This document shows positions 36,743 through 47,303 of a stretch of 64,000 bases of DNA, one piece after another; position 1 is the first letter of the stretch, and each line of letters begins with the position of its first letter. A program made the translations under genes and the position numbers. This stretch comes from Paenibacillus bovis. GTDB lineage: Bacteria; Bacillota; Bacilli; Paenibacillales; Paenibacillaceae. The stretch lies in assembly GCF_001421015.2 (NCBI RefSeq), contig NZ_CP013023.1:3837501-3901500 (forward strand), read 5' to 3'. Below the pieces are notes generated by a model, which was not told the origin of the DNA, searched no databases, and saw nothing but the letters and a program-made list of their open reading frames with translations.

Positions 36743-39633
36743 GCTTGCTCCCCCTCTTGATTTGCAGCATCCTTTTCGTTCTCACGATGGCTCAGCCATT
36801 CCGCAATACGGGGAACCATTTGCTGCGTAGGCATATGTTCCATTTTGGGACCGGGCAGCGAATACAAGAAGTGCTTGCCATAATACGATTCAATGACCCG
36901 GGTATCATAGATAAGCACAATACCGCGGTCATTCGCTGTCCGGACCAGTCTGCCAAAGCCCTGTTTGAACCGGATAACTGCCTGTGGTACAGATAATTTC
37001 ATAAACGGGTTTTTCTTTTCTTTTTTGAGCCGTTCACTTTTGGCTTCGACCAGCGGATGATTCGGCGGCTGGAACGGCAATCGCACAATCGCCAGACAGG
37101 TCAGTGCTTCTCCGGGAATATCCACGCCTTCCCAGAAGCTGCTCGTACCCAGCAGTACACAGGCCGGATGATCCTGGAAGCGTCGGGTCAGCTTGGTCCG
37201 GCTGCCTCCATCTACACCCTGTCCGAATACGGCAATATCACTCTGTGATAATTTCTCCTTCAGAGGCTCATACACCTGCTTGAGCATCCGGTAGGAAGTA
37301 AATAAGACCAACATGCGTCCACGCGTCGCTTCGGCAGCATCAGCAAGTGAACGAGCCAGCATACTGACAAAATGCTCGTCACCGACACTTCCCTTTACAC
37401 TCGGGAAATCTCTTGGAATCAGTACAAGCGACTGTTCCCTGTAATTAAACGGCGATTCCAGCATCGACGTATTCAGCTTGCCTTGCTGCTCGGCTTCCTT
37501 GAGTCCCAGCTGTTCAATCATGTACTGGAAGTTCTTGTCGATCGACAGCGTGGCAGAGGTCAGCACGATACTTTTCTTTTTGTCAAAGAAATGCTCCTTG
37601 AGCTGCTGGCTGACATCTACCGGCACCGCATACATCTGGAGCGACTTGCTGCGATAATTGCCGTTGGCCTCATACCAGTAGACCGTATCTTCACTGTCCA
37701 GCTTGATGAAATGACGCAGATCATCCCGGACACCGGTCAGATCCTTGAACAGTCCCGACACATCTGTCACGAGTCCATCACTGTCCAGCACTTCATCCGA
37801 TTCCTTGATTTTGTTCATCACCTGTTCACCTTTGCGGATGATCTGGCTCAGACCAATATGAATCCGATTCTCCAATTCGGCAATCTCGGCCCACTCGTCA
37901 GGCTTTTTCTGCGGCAGCAGACGCAATGTGAACTGCGCAGCCTCGCCTGGAGCGGCATCACTGCGCTGTGGTAGCAGAGCGAACAACAGCTCACTCAGCT
38001 TGTCCCAGTCTTCCTTGACATCTGTTAATTCCGGATATAGATTATCGATCGCTATCGCCCACTCCATGCCGCGTTCACTGCCGGACGATCCCAGCTGCTG
38101 ACGCAGAATCGCCAGCTGGCCGGTCTTGCTGTCCTTGAACAGACGCAGCATCGGATGAACCAATGTGAAATATTTCATGTGCATACCCAGATGCTTGCCA
38201 GCCACATCTTCCAGATGATGGGCTTCGTCGATAACCAAATGTTCGTAGGCCGGCAGCAGCTGATGGCCTGCCTTGATATCCGTAAACAGCTTGGAATGAT
38301 TGGTAATGACCACATCGGCTGCACCAGCTTCATGCTTGGCCCGGTGATAAAAGCACTGCCGGAACCATGGACAGGCGCGTCCCAGACAGGAATCGGTATC
38401 ACTCGCGACCGTTTCCCAGAAATCGCCGCCACGGTTACCCATATTGAGCTCTTCATCATCCCCGGTCTCGGTAGCTGTCAGCCAGACAATCATCTGGGCT
38501 GCGATCAGCACATCTTCCTTGGGACTCTGAAATTCCTTTGTATTTATTTTATGCTCAAATTTGCGCAGACACAAATAATGCTGGCGTCCTTTGAACACGG
38601 CAGCACGAAAAGCAAACGGAATCACCTGTGTCAGCAGCGGAACATCCCGTTCGCGCAGCTGTTCCTGCAAATTAATTGTATGCGTACTGACCATCACTCT
38701 CTCGCTGTTTTTGACGCTATGATAAATGGAAGGCAGCAAATAACCGAGCGATTTGCCTGTGCCGGTGCCTGCCTCAATCAGTAAATGCTTCTCATCGGTA
38801 AGGGCGCGTACCACTTCATCAAACATCTGATTCTGCGGCTCGCGCTCTTCATAATCCGGCAGCAGTTTGCGCAGATTATCTTTAACCTGTTCCAGAAACT
38901 CGTCAAAGGATACATCTGCCAGCGGCATGCCTTCTCTGGCTTCTTCGGCAGAAGGAATATCCATCCAGTCGCCTACTTTCAGCGCAAGCTGACGATAAAA
39001 GCGATGTTCATCAAGATCCTGTGCCGGCTGTGCTTCGCGCTGCATACGCACACCATCAAAATACCAGCCCAGATCACTGTCCTGATTATCGAACAGCTCA
39101 GCCAGACGCTGAACGGTGATCAGCGGCAGACCATCCAATTCTTCCAGACATTTTAGAAAGACATAGGCTGTCGCCAGTGCATCACTGTCTGCCTGATGGG
39201 GACGATCATGCTCAAAACCAAGCGAGCTGCTGACCATACTGAGCTGATAACTCGGCAGATTCGGGAAAAATACACGCAGAAAATCCATCGTATCCAGCAC
39301 TCTGCCGGTAAACGGCAAATAACCGGTACGGTCCAGTGCACGCTGCAAAAAGCCCAGATCAAAAGCTACATTATGTCCGACCAACACTGCGTCTTCCAGC
39401 AGTGGAATCATCTCCAGCATGACGTCATCCAGTTCAGGAGCGTCTGCTACATCTTCGTTGCGAATACCGGTTAGTCCGGTAATAAACGGAGGAATCTTGC
39501 CTCCGGGTTTGACCATGGAGCTGTATACCTGGGTAATCGTTAAATCATGATCTATAACAGCAAGACCCACCTGAATGATATCATCCGAGGACTGGGTTCC
39601 TGTTGTCTCAAAATCCAGTACGGCAAATTTCAT
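36739..39633 (-). CDS. dinG: ATP-dependent helicase DinG with N-terminal exonuclease domain
   Basis: A 964-residue protein. Residues 1-165 form a DnaQ-type 3'-5' exonuclease (VLDFETTG, HNVAFDLGFL, HQADSDALAT). Next come superfamily 2 helicase motifs: EAGTGTGKSLGYL (Walker A), VIDEAHHLEDVAG (DEAH) and the later SFWEGVDIPGEALTC and FGRLVRTANDRG. Cysteines in YLCLRKFE and SCLGRACPWFRQCFYH fit the XPD/DinG iron-sulfur cluster. The fusion matches the Gram-positive DinG, which in Staphylococcus acts as a nuclease. AAAGGA is 11 bases before the ATG. It is the first gene of dinG-rex-mtaD-tseB. Confidence 0.96.
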   Translation of the reverse strand: MKFAVLDFETTGTQSSDDIIQVGLAVIDHDLTITQVYSSMVKPGGKIPPFITGLTGIRNEDVADAPELDDVMLEMIPLLEDAVLVGHNVAFDLGFLQRALDRTGYLPFTGRVLDTMDFLRVFFPNLPSYQLSMVSSSLGFEHDRPHQADSDALATAYVFLKCLEELDGLPLITVQRLAELFDNQDSDLGWYFDGVRMQREAQPAQDLDEHRFYRQLALKVGDWMDIPSAEEAREGMPLADVSFDEFLEQVKDNLRKLLPDYEEREPQNQMFDEVVRALTDEKHLLIEAGTGTGKSLGYLLPSIYHSVKNSERVMVSTHTINLQEQLRERDVPLLTQVIPFAFRAAVFKGRQHYLCLRKFEHKINTKEFQSPKEDVLIAAQMIVWLTATETGDDEELNMGNRGGDFWETVASDTDSCLGRACPWFRQCFYHRAKHEAGAADVVITNHSKLFTDIKAGHQLLPAYEHLVIDEAHHLEDVAGKHLGMHMKYFTLVHPMLRLFKDSKTGQLAILRQQLGSSGSERGMEWAIAIDNLYPELTDVKEDWDKLSELLFALLPQRSDAAPGEAAQFTLRLLPQKKPDEWAEIAELENRIHIGLSQIIRKGEQVMNKIKESDEVLDSDGLVTDVSGLFKDLTGVRDDLRHFIKLDSEDTVYWYEANGNYRSKSLQMYAVPVDVSQQLKEHFFDKKKSIVLTSATLSIDKNFQYMIEQLGLKEAEQQGKLNTSMLESPFNYREQSLVLIPRDFPSVKGSVGDEHFVSMLARSLADAAEATRGRMLVLFTSYRMLKQVYEPLKEKLSQSDIAVFGQGVDGGSRTKLTRRFQDHPACVLLGTSSFWEGVDIPGEALTCLAIVRLPFQPPNHPLVEAKSERLKKEKKNPFMKLSVPQAVIRFKQGFGRLVRTANDRGIVLIYDTRVIESYYGKHFLYSLPGPKMEHMPTQQMVPRIAEWLSHRENEKDAANQEGEQA

Positions 39634-39975
39634 GGATGTCTAAATCCTTTCCTTGCAGTCGTCACACCTGATGTCAAAATGTTCACCTATCAGCATACCA
39701 GAACGAGGCGGTTTTGAAAACGTGGCGAGGTGACGGAAACTGCTGCATTCTGTATACCCTCTTTTGCGGCTGCACAGCAATCGCTCCCCAATCGCCTGTT
39801 GATTCTGCAGATACATAAAAAAAGGTGATACATGACGTGTTTGACAGGCACGCAGTATCACCTTGCTTAGGCGTTATGTTTCTTTTATTATACATGATTT
39901 CGTCAAATTAGCCTACGCCTATTATCGATTAAACGGACTGCAAATCCGGCTCATAGCTCCATTGGTATAGTTTAA
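39634..39975. other. Intergenic region panD/dinG
   Basis: Holds the panBCD terminator (39822-39864) and the dinG upstream region. A minus-strand extended -10 (TGGTATGCT) near 39694-39702 is a possible dinG promoter. No gene is visible. Confidence 0.5.
39818..39864 (-). terminator. Terminator of panBCD
   Basis: AAGGTGATAC (39822-39831) and GTATCACCTT (39855-39864) pair perfectly; an inner CGTG/CACG stem is in the loop. Seven T follow on the minus strand. Confidence 0.9.
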
Positions 39976-40359
39976 TTACATAATGGTAGCATGAACCTCT
40001 TTATGAGCTTCCATTACCGGCTTGTTCTGACCATCCACGAATACTACAGTTGGACGATGCTCCTGAAGTTCTTCGTGGCTCATCATCGCATAGGAGATAA
40101 TAATAACTGTATCGCCAGGTTGTACCAGACGGGCAGCTGCGCCGTTCAGGCAGACCACACCACTACCACGCGGACCAGTAATCACGTACGTTTCCAGACG
40201 TGCGCCGTTATTATTATTAACGATCTGTACTTTTTCATTTTCAAGAAGGTCTGCTGCTTCCATCAGATCTTCGTCGATTGTAATGCTGCCTACATAATTC
40301 AGATTGGCCTCTGTTACCGTGGCACGGTGGATTTTGGATTTCATCATTGTTCTATACAT
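39976..40359 (-). CDS. panD: Aspartate 1-decarboxylase
   Basis: Makes beta-alanine for pantothenate. It is a pyruvoyl enzyme that self-cleaves at Gly24-Ser25, seen in NYVGSITID. Conserved R (TGPRGSG) and the [14 protein letters not shown] segment are present. At 127 residues from the ATG at 40359 it has the usual size; AAAGGTG lies 9 bases upstream, inside the end of panC. Overlap with panC is 8 bases. It is the last gene of panBCD. Confidence 0.97.
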   Translation of the reverse strand: MYRTMMKSKIHRATVTEANLNYVGSITIDEDLMEAADLLENEKVQIVNNNNGARLETYVITGPRGSGVVCLNGAAARLVQPGDTVIIISYAMMSHEELQEHRPTVVFVDGQNKPVMEAHKEVHATIM

Positions 40360-41257
40360 GAAGGGACACACCTTTCGTTTCCATAATTACATTATCGATT
40401 AGACGGGTAGGGCCGAATTTGACAGCCAGCGCCATAATGACTTCTCCATTCAATTGTTGCAGGACGGTATCTTCAGCAAGCACTTCGAGCTGCGGAAATG
40501 AGAGAATCTCTGCATAGTCGATCACAGCAATAGAAGAAGTACCGATTTCCCGGCGCAGCAGTGCACGTACCTGACCGGCTGTCATCTGTGGATTGCTGCT
40601 TATTTCTTCACGAGCAAGGCGCAGGGAGCGAGACAATACGAGGGCCTGGGTACGCTCTTCTTCGGAAAGATAGACATTGCGTGAACTAAGTGCCAGTCCA
40701 TCTTCTTCACGAATAATCGGGCAAGGAACAATCTCGATATCCATATTCAGATCATCCACCATTTGGCGAATAACGGCTACCTGCTGGGCATCCTTGGCTC
40801 CAAAAAAGGCATGATCCGGTTTGACGATATTGAACAGCTTGGTGACTACCGTCGATACACCATCAAAATGACCCGGACGGGATGCGCCGCAAAGGGTATC
40901 TGTCAGCTCGGCTACACTGACATGCGTCTTGGTCGGCGAAGGATACATAACGTCTACCGTTGGCAGGAATACGATATCCACACCTTCCTTTTCCGCAAGT
41001 GCCAGATCGCGCTGTTCATCACGCGGATAACGTTCAAAATCTTCATTGGGTCCAAACTGGATCGGATTGACGAAAATACTGATTACCACGATATCGCTTA
41101 TTTCGCGGGCTTTGCGCATCAGACTGGCATGACCTTCATGCAGAAATCCCATTGTAGGTACCAGACCCACTGTGGCTTCGTGATTGTCGAGAGAACGCTG
41201 TTTGCGAAGGCTTTTCACTTCCTGACGAATCTCTGCGATGCTGTGTAGTACCTTCAC
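40352..41257 (-). CDS. panC: Pantothenate synthetase
   Basis: Joins pantoate and beta-alanine with ATP. The HIGH-like [11 protein letters not shown] motif ([10 protein letters not shown]), KMSKS-like region LSSRNVYL and the ATP-binding [19 protein letters not shown] are present. Length 301 residues. The start is GTG, overlapping the panB stop by four bases (GTGA), with AAGGAGAGG upstream. Confidence 0.97.
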   Translation of the reverse strand: MKVLHSIAEIRQEVKSLRKQRSLDNHEATVGLVPTMGFLHEGHASLMRKAREISDIVVISIFVNPIQFGPNEDFERYPRDEQRDLALAEKEGVDIVFLPTVDVMYPSPTKTHVSVAELTDTLCGASRPGHFDGVSTVVTKLFNIVKPDHAFFGAKDAQQVAVIRQMVDDLNMDIEIVPCPIIREEDGLALSSRNVYLSEEERTQALVLSRSLRLAREEISSNPQMTAGQVRALLRREIGTSSIAVIDYAEILSFPQLEVLAEDTVLQQLNGEVIMALAVKFGPTRLIDNVIMETKGVSLHV

Positions 41258-42126
41258 GCTTGTTCCTCTCCTTTCCGTTTGGCTCCATATAAGGAGTCGA
41301 GTGCTTCCTGATCCGGATTAAAAGCATGCTGCTCTGCCGGAAACGCACGTGTTTTGACCTCGTTCACATACTCTTCCAGAGCTGTACGAATCGTAGCTCC
41401 GATATCGGCATACGTTTTAACAAAACGCTTTTCACGATAAGCGGATGTGTATTTGACCACATCGTGGAATACCAGTACCTGACCATCGCATCCGCGTCCT
41501 GCTCCGATACCGATCGTCGGTATGGACAGCTGACCGGTGATCATGGCTGCCGTATCTTCGGTCACCAGTTCCAGTACTACGCCAAATGCACCGGCAGCTT
41601 CGAGAGCCTTGGCATCATTCAGCAGACGCTGGGCGTCCTGCTCGTCCTTACCCTGTACACGGTATCCGCCGATCTGGTGAACCGACTGCGGTGTCAGACC
41701 GATATGCGCGAGTACCGGTACACCGGCACGTGTGATAGCTGCTACGGTATCGGCAATTTCTGCTCCGCCTTCCAGCTTCACCGCGTGGGCATGCCCTTCC
41801 TGCATAATGCGCTTCACGCTGCGCAGTGTCTCATCTATACTTCCGTGATATGTCATGAACGGCAGATCCGCCACGATAAAAGTAGACTGTGCTCCACGTG
41901 CTACTGCACGGGAGTGGTAGACAATATCATCCACCGTCACCGGGATGGTAGAATCGTATCCCAGCACCACATTACCCAGTGAATCCCCGATCAGCAGCAT
42001 TTCTACACCTGCTTCTTCAGCCAGCTGGGCTGTCGGGTAATCATAGGCGGTCACCATCGTAATCGGATCGCCTTCTTTTTTCATTTTTTTCATTTTGACA
42101 ATATTCAGCGGCGTTTTGGCTGCCAT
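41254..42126 (-). CDS. panB: 3-methyl-2-oxobutanoate hydroxymethyltransferase
   Basis: First pantothenate step: transfers a one-carbon unit from methylene-tetrahydrofolate to ketoisovalerate. Motifs: ITMVTAYDYPTAQLAEEAGVEMLLIGDSLGNVVLGYDST with the metal-binding acidic residues, PFMTYHGS, VKLEGGAEI, and IGIGAGRGCDGQVLVFHD. Length 290 residues. AAGGAG is 11 bases before the ATG. A long leader with two terminator-like hairpins precedes it, suggesting attenuation of the whole operon. Confidence 0.97.
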   Translation of the reverse strand: MAAKTPLNIVKMKKMKKEGDPITMVTAYDYPTAQLAEEAGVEMLLIGDSLGNVVLGYDSTIPVTVDDIVYHSRAVARGAQSTFIVADLPFMTYHGSIDETLRSVKRIMQEGHAHAVKLEGGAEIADTVAAITRAGVPVLAHIGLTPQSVHQIGGYRVQGKDEQDAQRLLNDAKALEAAGAFGVVLELVTEDTAAMITGQLSIPTIGIGAGRGCDGQVLVFHDVVKYTSAYREKRFVKTYADIGATIRTALEEYVNEVKTRAFPAEQHAFNPDQEALDSLYGAKRKGEEQA

Positions 42127-42522
42127 GTGACATCAAGCTCCTTCTAATCAATATAGTATTTGGACAAAATAAAAAACCTTTTAGTGGTTCACTAAAAAGG
42201 TCCGGAGTCCAAAAAAGAGTCACTTTGCGATCATCTCTTCTGTCTCGGTCCAGTTTACGGCTCAGAGCAGAATTGAAGTTAGCCAACACCTCGCTTCGTA
42301 TGGGTATCCCGCAGGATACATGTTTGGTTAGGGCAGAATAGAATCAGACAGGAATAGATCCTTTGCATAAGGAAGCGGTATACAGGCTGCCGATCAGATA
42401 CTCTATCCGAACCGAAAACACCTGCTGCATCCATATACGACCTGACGGTGCTCGCCTGCCAGCTTACACCAAGTTAACATCATAAAGTACGGTTCGGACA
42501 TGCCGATACCGTCTTCCCTGCT
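42127..42522 (-). promoter_or_regulatory. panBCD leader with attenuator hairpins
   Basis: About 390 bases of untranslated RNA between a promoter at 42523-42528 and panB. A 9-base long-range stem (42406-42414 with 42490-42498) closes a 75-base loop with internal pairing (GGTG/CACC). Later, AGAAGAG/CUCUUUU hairpin (42213-42241) and a CCTTTTAGTG hairpin followed by six T (42171-42200) look like two tandem terminators directly before the ribosome binding site. No T-box, TPP or other class I know is recognisable. A pan RNA motif has been described before panB genes; I cannot confirm that this is one. Confidence 0.6.
42171..42200 (-). terminator. Attenuator terminator before panB
   Basis: CCTTTTAGTG (42177-42186) pairs with CACTAAAAAGG (42190-42200) with one bulged base; six T follow on the minus strand. 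It lies 45 bases upstream of the panB start rather than after a gene, because birA ends 425 bases earlier. Confidence 0.8.
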
Positions 42523-42551
42523 AGTATACCAGAGTCGTTCCACAATTTCAC
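42523..42551 (-). promoter_or_regulatory. Promoter of the panBCD leader
   Basis: On the minus strand an extended -10 TGGTATACT (42523-42531) has a GTGAAA -35 exactly 17 bases upstream (4 of 6 consensus positions). It lies inside the birA-panB gap, so panBCD has its own start. Confidence 0.6.
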
Positions 42552-42625
42552 TATTTAAAGTTAATTACATTTTATTACTTACCTACCGGAGAAATATAGC
42601 AGCATCGGCTATTTTTTCCCACTTT

Positions 42626-43600
42626 TTATAAATGAATTTCACCGGAATAGACCGGCAAAATACGACCATCCTCCTGCTGGAGCAGCAGCTCTCCGTTGTT
42701 CCCCAAGCCTGTTGCTGTTCCATGTATAACTCCCTGCGGAGTATGAACCGTCAAATGCTGGCCGATAGAAAACGCCAGTGCTTCCCATAAAGCAGCGATC
42801 GCTGCAAATCCCTGTTCGCTGTATAGCTGATACATCGCCTCCAGCTCCTGCACGACCGCTGCTGCCACCAGCGTACGGTCAAGCGGCTCCCCGCCGCTCT
42901 CCATGCGCAGCGAGGTAGCGATCGTCTGCAATTCCTCCGGCAAATCCTCCGCTGCCAAATTCACATCAATACCAATCCCGGCAATCGCATGGCGTACATA
43001 ACCATCTTCGGCAGCAGACTCAACCAGAATACCGCATACTTTGCGTCCGTCGATCAATAGATCATTGGGCCACTTGATCCCGATATCAAGATTGCTCACA
43101 CTTCGCAGCGCCCGGCAGACTGCAACGGCAGCCAGTAGAGTGAGCTGCGGTGTATACTGCAGCGGCTGTACAGGGCGCATAATCAGACTCATCCATATAC
43201 CGCGCCCCGGAGGTGAATGCCAGCGTCGTCCCTGACGACCGCGACCGCTGGTCTGTTCCTCGGCGATAACCAGTGTACCTTCGGGTGCTCCCTCTTCTGC
43301 CAGAGCACGGGCAATGTCCTGGGTCGAACCGACCGACGGGAACAGATGCAGCGGCTGTCCCCAGGAGGTTACTTCATTCATTCGCATACGCAGAGACACC
43401 TCATCAAATCGGTCGGGATAACGGGTTAGCCGGTATCCTTTGCGTGTGACCGATTCAAATTCGTAGCCCTGCTCCTTGAGCCGGTTGATTCCTTTCCAGA
43501 TCGCTGTACGGCTGACAGCCATCCGGCGGCTGATTTCTTCTCCCGAGATATATTCGCCCGGGCGCTCGGTCAGGAGCGCCAGCAGTTGTTCATCACGCAT
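42626..43600 (-). CDS. birA: Biotin ligase and biotin repressor
   Basis: Bifunctional BirA of 324 residues. Residues 1-65 are a winged helix (ISGEEISRRMAVSRTAIWKGINRLKEQGYEF) that binds bio operators; the rest is the ligase, with GRGRQGRRWHSPPGRG (biotinyl-AMP loop) and KWPNDLLIDGRKVCGIL. It attaches biotin to carboxylases and senses biotin. The start overlaps the cca stop by one base (TGATG). Confidence 0.96.
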   Translation of the reverse strand: MRDEQLLALLTERPGEYISGEEISRRMAVSRTAIWKGINRLKEQGYEFESVTRKGYRLTRYPDRFDEVSLRMRMNEVTSWGQPLHLFPSVGSTQDIARALAEEGAPEGTLVIAEEQTSGRGRQGRRWHSPPGRGIWMSLIMRPVQPLQYTPQLTLLAAVAVCRALRSVSNLDIGIKWPNDLLIDGRKVCGILVESAAEDGYVRHAIAGIGIDVNLAAEDLPEELQTIATSLRMESGGEPLDRTLVAAAVVQELEAMYQLYSEQGFAAIAALWEALAFSIGQHLTVHTPQGVIHGTATGLGNNGELLLQQEDGRILPVYSGEIHL

Positions 43601-44862
43601 CAGTTATCCCTCTTTTCATACTGCTGATGGGCATATTCCAGTATAGCTTCGCGTGTATTATCCAATTGTCCTGCAGCTGTCGCCAGCAGAATCTCGTTCA
43701 TCAGCTTCCCGAGCCACGGGCCACCCTTGGCCTGCAGCGCGGCGAGCAGATCCTGTCCATTGATCTGTACATCACCCATACCGAATATATTCATTTCATC
43801 CAGCCATTGCTGCCCATGCGCTGCAAATGACGCAAGCTGCTGCTGTACATTGTCTGTCAGAACCGGATACAGCTGCTGCCATTGTCCGGCTGTCTCGCGG
43901 CCATAATCGATAACGGCAGATATATATACTTCACGATTAGCATTATGATCAGCGGCAGCCAGCAGACGCTCATGCATTCGCAGAAGACGGGATACCTGAT
44001 CCATAAAGGCATTCGAAAACGTCCATTCTTTCATATAAGGTTTCATCTGTTCACTATCCAGGCCCAATGCCATAGTAATCAGCGTCCAGCGAAGTGAAAC
44101 GGGTACTGCCGGGATATCCGCCAATCGATTCAGCAGTTCTGGCTGTTCCGGTGGGCAAGGCACACTTATTTTCATATCGGAAACCAGCTCACTCTCCTGC
44201 AGCAGCTGAATACCTTTGAACGGATACGGGCCAGCGATCATTTTTTCCATTTCGACGCGAATACGTTCGGCGGCAATATAGCGGATTAGTGAACGCCGAT
44301 GCACCAGCGCCTGCCATGTAGCCGGTTCAATCGTAAAATTAAATACGGACGAGAATCGTATGCCACGCAGCATCCGCAGGGCATCTTCTTCAAAGCGTTC
44401 TTCAGGATCACCTACGCAGCGAATAATTCCCTGCTCCAGATCTTCCCTGCCATGAAATGGATCTACATAACTGCCATCGATACCGCGGGCAATCGCATTC
44501 ATTGTAAAATCGCGGCGACGCAGATCCTCATACAGATCACTGACAAACTGTACCTGCTCGGGATGCCGATGGTCGGTATAATCACTCTCGGTACGGTATG
44601 TAGTTACCTCAAATTGTTCTCCATTCATAATAACGGTAATCGTTCCATGCGCAATCCCGGTCGGAATCGTATGTTCGAATATCGTCATGACCTGTTCCGG
44701 TGTAGCATTGGTTGCAATATCCATATCGTTGACCGGCCGTTCCATCAATTCATCCCGGACACAGCCGCCGACAAAGTAACCTTCATATCCTTGTTCAATC
44801 AGACGGCGGAGCAGAGATATACCCTGCTCCGCCATTTGTGGATCTATCCATTTCCAATCCAT
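43600..44862 (-). CDS. cca: CCA tRNA nucleotidyltransferase
   Basis: Class II nucleotidyltransferase that adds or repairs CCA at tRNA 3' ends. The catalytic region has GYFVGGCVRDELM and VNDMDIATNATPEQVM; the RRDFTMNAIARG motif and the EDALRMLRGIRFSS motif follow. Length 420 residues fits a full enzyme. GAGAGGGAT precedes the ATG. It sits 12 bases after bshA, in the bshA-cca-birA order seen in Bacillus. Confidence 0.96.
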   Translation of the reverse strand: MDWKWIDPQMAEQGISLLRRLIEQGYEGYFVGGCVRDELMERPVNDMDIATNATPEQVMTIFEHTIPTGIAHGTITVIMNGEQFEVTTYRTESDYTDHRHPEQVQFVSDLYEDLRRRDFTMNAIARGIDGSYVDPFHGREDLEQGIIRCVGDPEERFEEDALRMLRGIRFSSVFNFTIEPATWQALVHRRSLIRYIAAERIRVEMEKMIAGPYPFKGIQLLQESELVSDMKISVPCPPEQPELLNRLADIPAVPVSLRWTLITMALGLDSEQMKPYMKEWTFSNAFMDQVSRLLRMHERLLAAADHNANREVYISAVIDYGRETAGQWQQLYPVLTDNVQQQLASFAAHGQQWLDEMNIFGMGDVQINGQDLLAALQAKGGPWLGKLMNEILLATAAGQLDNTREAILEYAHQQYEKRDN

Positions 44863-44874
44863 TGTCGATCCCTC

Positions 44875-46035
44875 TCAACCCTGTACCGGAGAAGGCTTGG
44901 GCATTTCTCGTCCCAGCACCCGGTAATAAATTTGTTCATATTTATTCAGCATGGCTTCATTGCTGAATTCGGTCTGCGCACGCTGGATACACTGTTCACG
45001 TACCCGCTGCATCAGCACCGGATCGCGCAGCAGCTGCAGCGCATAACCTGCCATTGCTTCCGTATCACCAATCTGTGCCAGATAACCGGTCTCTCCGTGG
45101 ATAACCAGTTCCGGAATTCCACCTGCCTGTGAGCCAATCGTCGGCACACCACAAGCCATGGCTTCGAGTGCTACCAGACCAAAGCTTTCCTTTTCGGAAG
45201 GCAGCATGAGGATATCCGCGAGCGAGATTACTTGCGGAATATCATCCTGTTTGCCCAGGAAATGTACACGATCGGTTAGTCCCAGTTCCTGAATCTGCCA
45301 CTGGATTTTGGGAAGATCGGGTCCTTCGCCCACAAACAGCAGGCGTGAAGGAATCTCTGCATTGATACGGGCAAAAGTATCCACTACATCTCCTACCCGT
45401 TTTACCGGACGGAAATTGGAGATATGCATAATGATCCGATCATCGCCAAATCCAAAATCTTCACACAACTGAGCGGTTTCACGTGGATAATAGACCCGTT
45501 TGTCGACAAAGTTGTAGGTCAGATCTATATCACGCGTTATATCGAGCAGTTCATGCGTCTCGCGGATCAGATCTTTGGAGACCGCTGTCACTGCATCACT
45601 TTCATTGATTGCCAGACGAATCAGATCTTTGAGCGATTCATCCTGGGCCAGTACAGTAATATCCGTTCCATGCAGTGTTGTGACTACCTTCAGATGGTCA
45701 CCGATCATCTGCTTCGCCAGAAATGCACATACTGCATGCGGCACCGCATAATGTACATGCAGTACATCCAGCTGCTGCATCTTGGCCACCTGAGCCATTT
45801 TGTTAGCCAGTGTCAGATCGTAAGGTGGATATTTGAATACATAATAGTCGTTAACCTCAACTTCGTGATAAAAAATATTTTTATGAAAAGTTCCCAGACG
45901 AAAAGGGACACTATGCGAAATAAAATGCACTTCATGCCCTTTTTCGGCAAGCAGCTTGCCAAGTTCGGTCGCCACGACGCCGGATCCGCCAAGTGACGGA
46001 TAACAAGTGATGCCAATTTTCAGCATCTTGTCCAT
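44875..46035 (-). CDS. bshA: N-acetylglucosaminyl L-malate synthase (bacillithiol)
   Basis: GT4 glycosyltransferase that makes GlcNAc-malate, the first step to bacillithiol, the main low-molecular thiol of Firmicutes. N-terminal acceptor region [28 protein letters not shown] and donor-side [23 protein letters not shown] with the E-x7-E motif are visible. Length 386 residues. AAGGGAG is 9 bases before the ATG. The deacetylase bshB1 lies upstream. bshC is not in the window. Confidence 0.96.
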   Translation of the reverse strand: MDKMLKIGITCYPSLGGSGVVATELGKLLAEKGHEVHFISHSVPFRLGTFHKNIFYHEVEVNDYYVFKYPPYDLTLANKMAQVAKMQQLDVLHVHYAVPHAVCAFLAKQMIGDHLKVVTTLHGTDITVLAQDESLKDLIRLAINESDAVTAVSKDLIRETHELLDITRDIDLTYNFVDKRVYYPRETAQLCEDFGFGDDRIIMHISNFRPVKRVGDVVDTFARINAEIPSRLLFVGEGPDLPKIQWQIQELGLTDRVHFLGKQDDIPQVISLADILMLPSEKESFGLVALEAMACGVPTIGSQAGGIPELVIHGETGYLAQIGDTEAMAGYALQLLRDPVLMQRVREQCIQRAQTEFSNEAMLNKYEQIYYRVLGREMPKPSPVQG

Positions 46036-46179
46036 AAGGGCTGTCTCCCTTCCTTTAATCCTTCATTAGTTGACATCGTTTGAAGAAAAATATTATGCAT
46101 CTGTCGGTTCAAAATACTGCTATTGCACCATTATCCTAAACCGGCAAATGGCTGTACGATGCGGATGCAAAACACAAAA

Positions 46180-46881
46180 CTACAAAAGCCGATCCACTAC
46201 ATAAGGCGTTTTGGTAACAAACCCTTCTGCATAAAGAGTCATGCTGCGCTGTCCAGCCAACGAGTCACGGTAGCGTACACGTTCTACATAGCCTTGATTA
46301 AGTGGGGTAGCCACGGTATCGCTGTCGCTGCCAAGACCTCCGAACTGAGAGGCATAACAGGATAAGGTTTCTATTTTGCGTTCATAATGTTCGCTAATAT
46401 CGACCATCAGATTAGCCGGCCCCGGATCATTGATAAAATAATAATAGGTCTGCTGTACCTGAACCGGCGGCAGTTCGGTCATATAGCGGCGCAGCTTGGC
46501 ATTGAAAACGGCTTCTTCTACCAGTCTGCTGCATATCATATGATCCGGATGACGATCTTCCCAATAAGGGGCAAATACAATTTTCGGTGCGCAGCGGCGA
46601 ATCTCTGCGGTAATAGCATCCAGCTGCTCCTGCGAACGTTCCAGTCCGCGGTCCGGCAGCTGCAGATTGCTGCGGTACGACAATCCCATCACCTCAGCGG
46701 CTGCTGCAGCCTCCTGTTTGCGCAGCTCCACGGTACCATTAGAAGACATCTCCGCTTCGGTCAATTCACAGATGCCCACGCGCAGCCCCGCTGCAGTATG
46801 CTTGATAATCGTTCCTGCCATTCCAATCTCCGCATCATCCGCATGCGCTCCAAAGATCAGAATGTCTAACTGCTCACTCAT
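46180..46881 (-). CDS. bshB1: N-acetylglucosaminyl-L-malate deacetylase
   Basis: Second bacillithiol step, removing the acetyl group. LmbE-family zinc motif AHADDAEIG plus HPDHM supply the ligands. Length 233 residues. It overlaps the mgsA stop by four bases (ATGA), so mgsA and bshB1 are coupled; methylglyoxal made by MgsA is itself handled through bacillithiol in Bacillus, a sensible pairing. Confidence 0.96.
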   Translation of the reverse strand: MSEQLDILIFGAHADDAEIGMAGTIIKHTAAGLRVGICELTEAEMSSNGTVELRKQEAAAAAEVMGLSYRSNLQLPDRGLERSQEQLDAITAEIRRCAPKIVFAPYWEDRHPDHMICSRLVEEAVFNAKLRRYMTELPPVQVQQTYYYFINDPGPANLMVDISEHYERKIETLSCYASQFGGLGSDSDTVATPLNQGYVERVRYRDSLAGQRSMTLYAEGFVTKTPYVVDRLL

Positions 46882-47303
46882 TCTACACCCTCCACCGGCT
46901 TGTATTTATCCGGCAGTTCACGCCATGCAAAATCTCCACGATCCAGTGCCTTGACCAGAATCTCTGCAGTTGCAATATTGGTCGCCACCGGAATGCCCTG
47001 CACATCGCAAATTCGCAGCAGTGCCGTAATATCCGGCTCATGGGGCTGTGCCATTAATGGATCACGCAGGAAAATAATCAGATCCAGCTTGTTCTGGGCT
47101 ACCAGCGCACCGATCTGCTGATCACCGCCCAGCGGACCAGACATAAAGCGGTGAATATTCAGCTCGGTTTGCTCCATAATCCGGAGTCCGGTTGTACCAG
47201 TAGAATACAGTTGATGTCCATGAAATACATGTTCATAAGCCGTTACAAAGTTAACCATTTCATCCTTTTTACGATCATGCGCGATAAAAGCAATGTGAAA
47301 CAC
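46878..47303 (-). CDS. mgsA: Methylglyoxal synthase
   Basis: Makes methylglyoxal from dihydroxyacetone phosphate, a bypass of lower glycolysis. Motifs: [51 protein letters not shown] and [11 protein letters not shown] start at the GTG 47303, 6 bases from GGAGAG; an ATG at 47309 is only 2 bases away from it. Length about 141 residues. It begins a run with bshB1 and bshA. Confidence 0.95.
   Translation of the reverse strand: MFHIAFIAHDRKKDEMVNFVTAYEHVFHGHQLYSTGTTGLRIMEQTELNIHRFMSGPLGGDQQIGALVAQNKLDLIIFLRDPLMAQPHEPDITALLRICDVQGIPVATNIATAEILVKALDRGDFAWRELPDKYKPVEGVE

Noticed and set aside
42041..42289. Minus-strand frame across the panB leader
   Set aside because: It ends inside panB in another frame and covers the attenuator hairpins; not credible as a protein.
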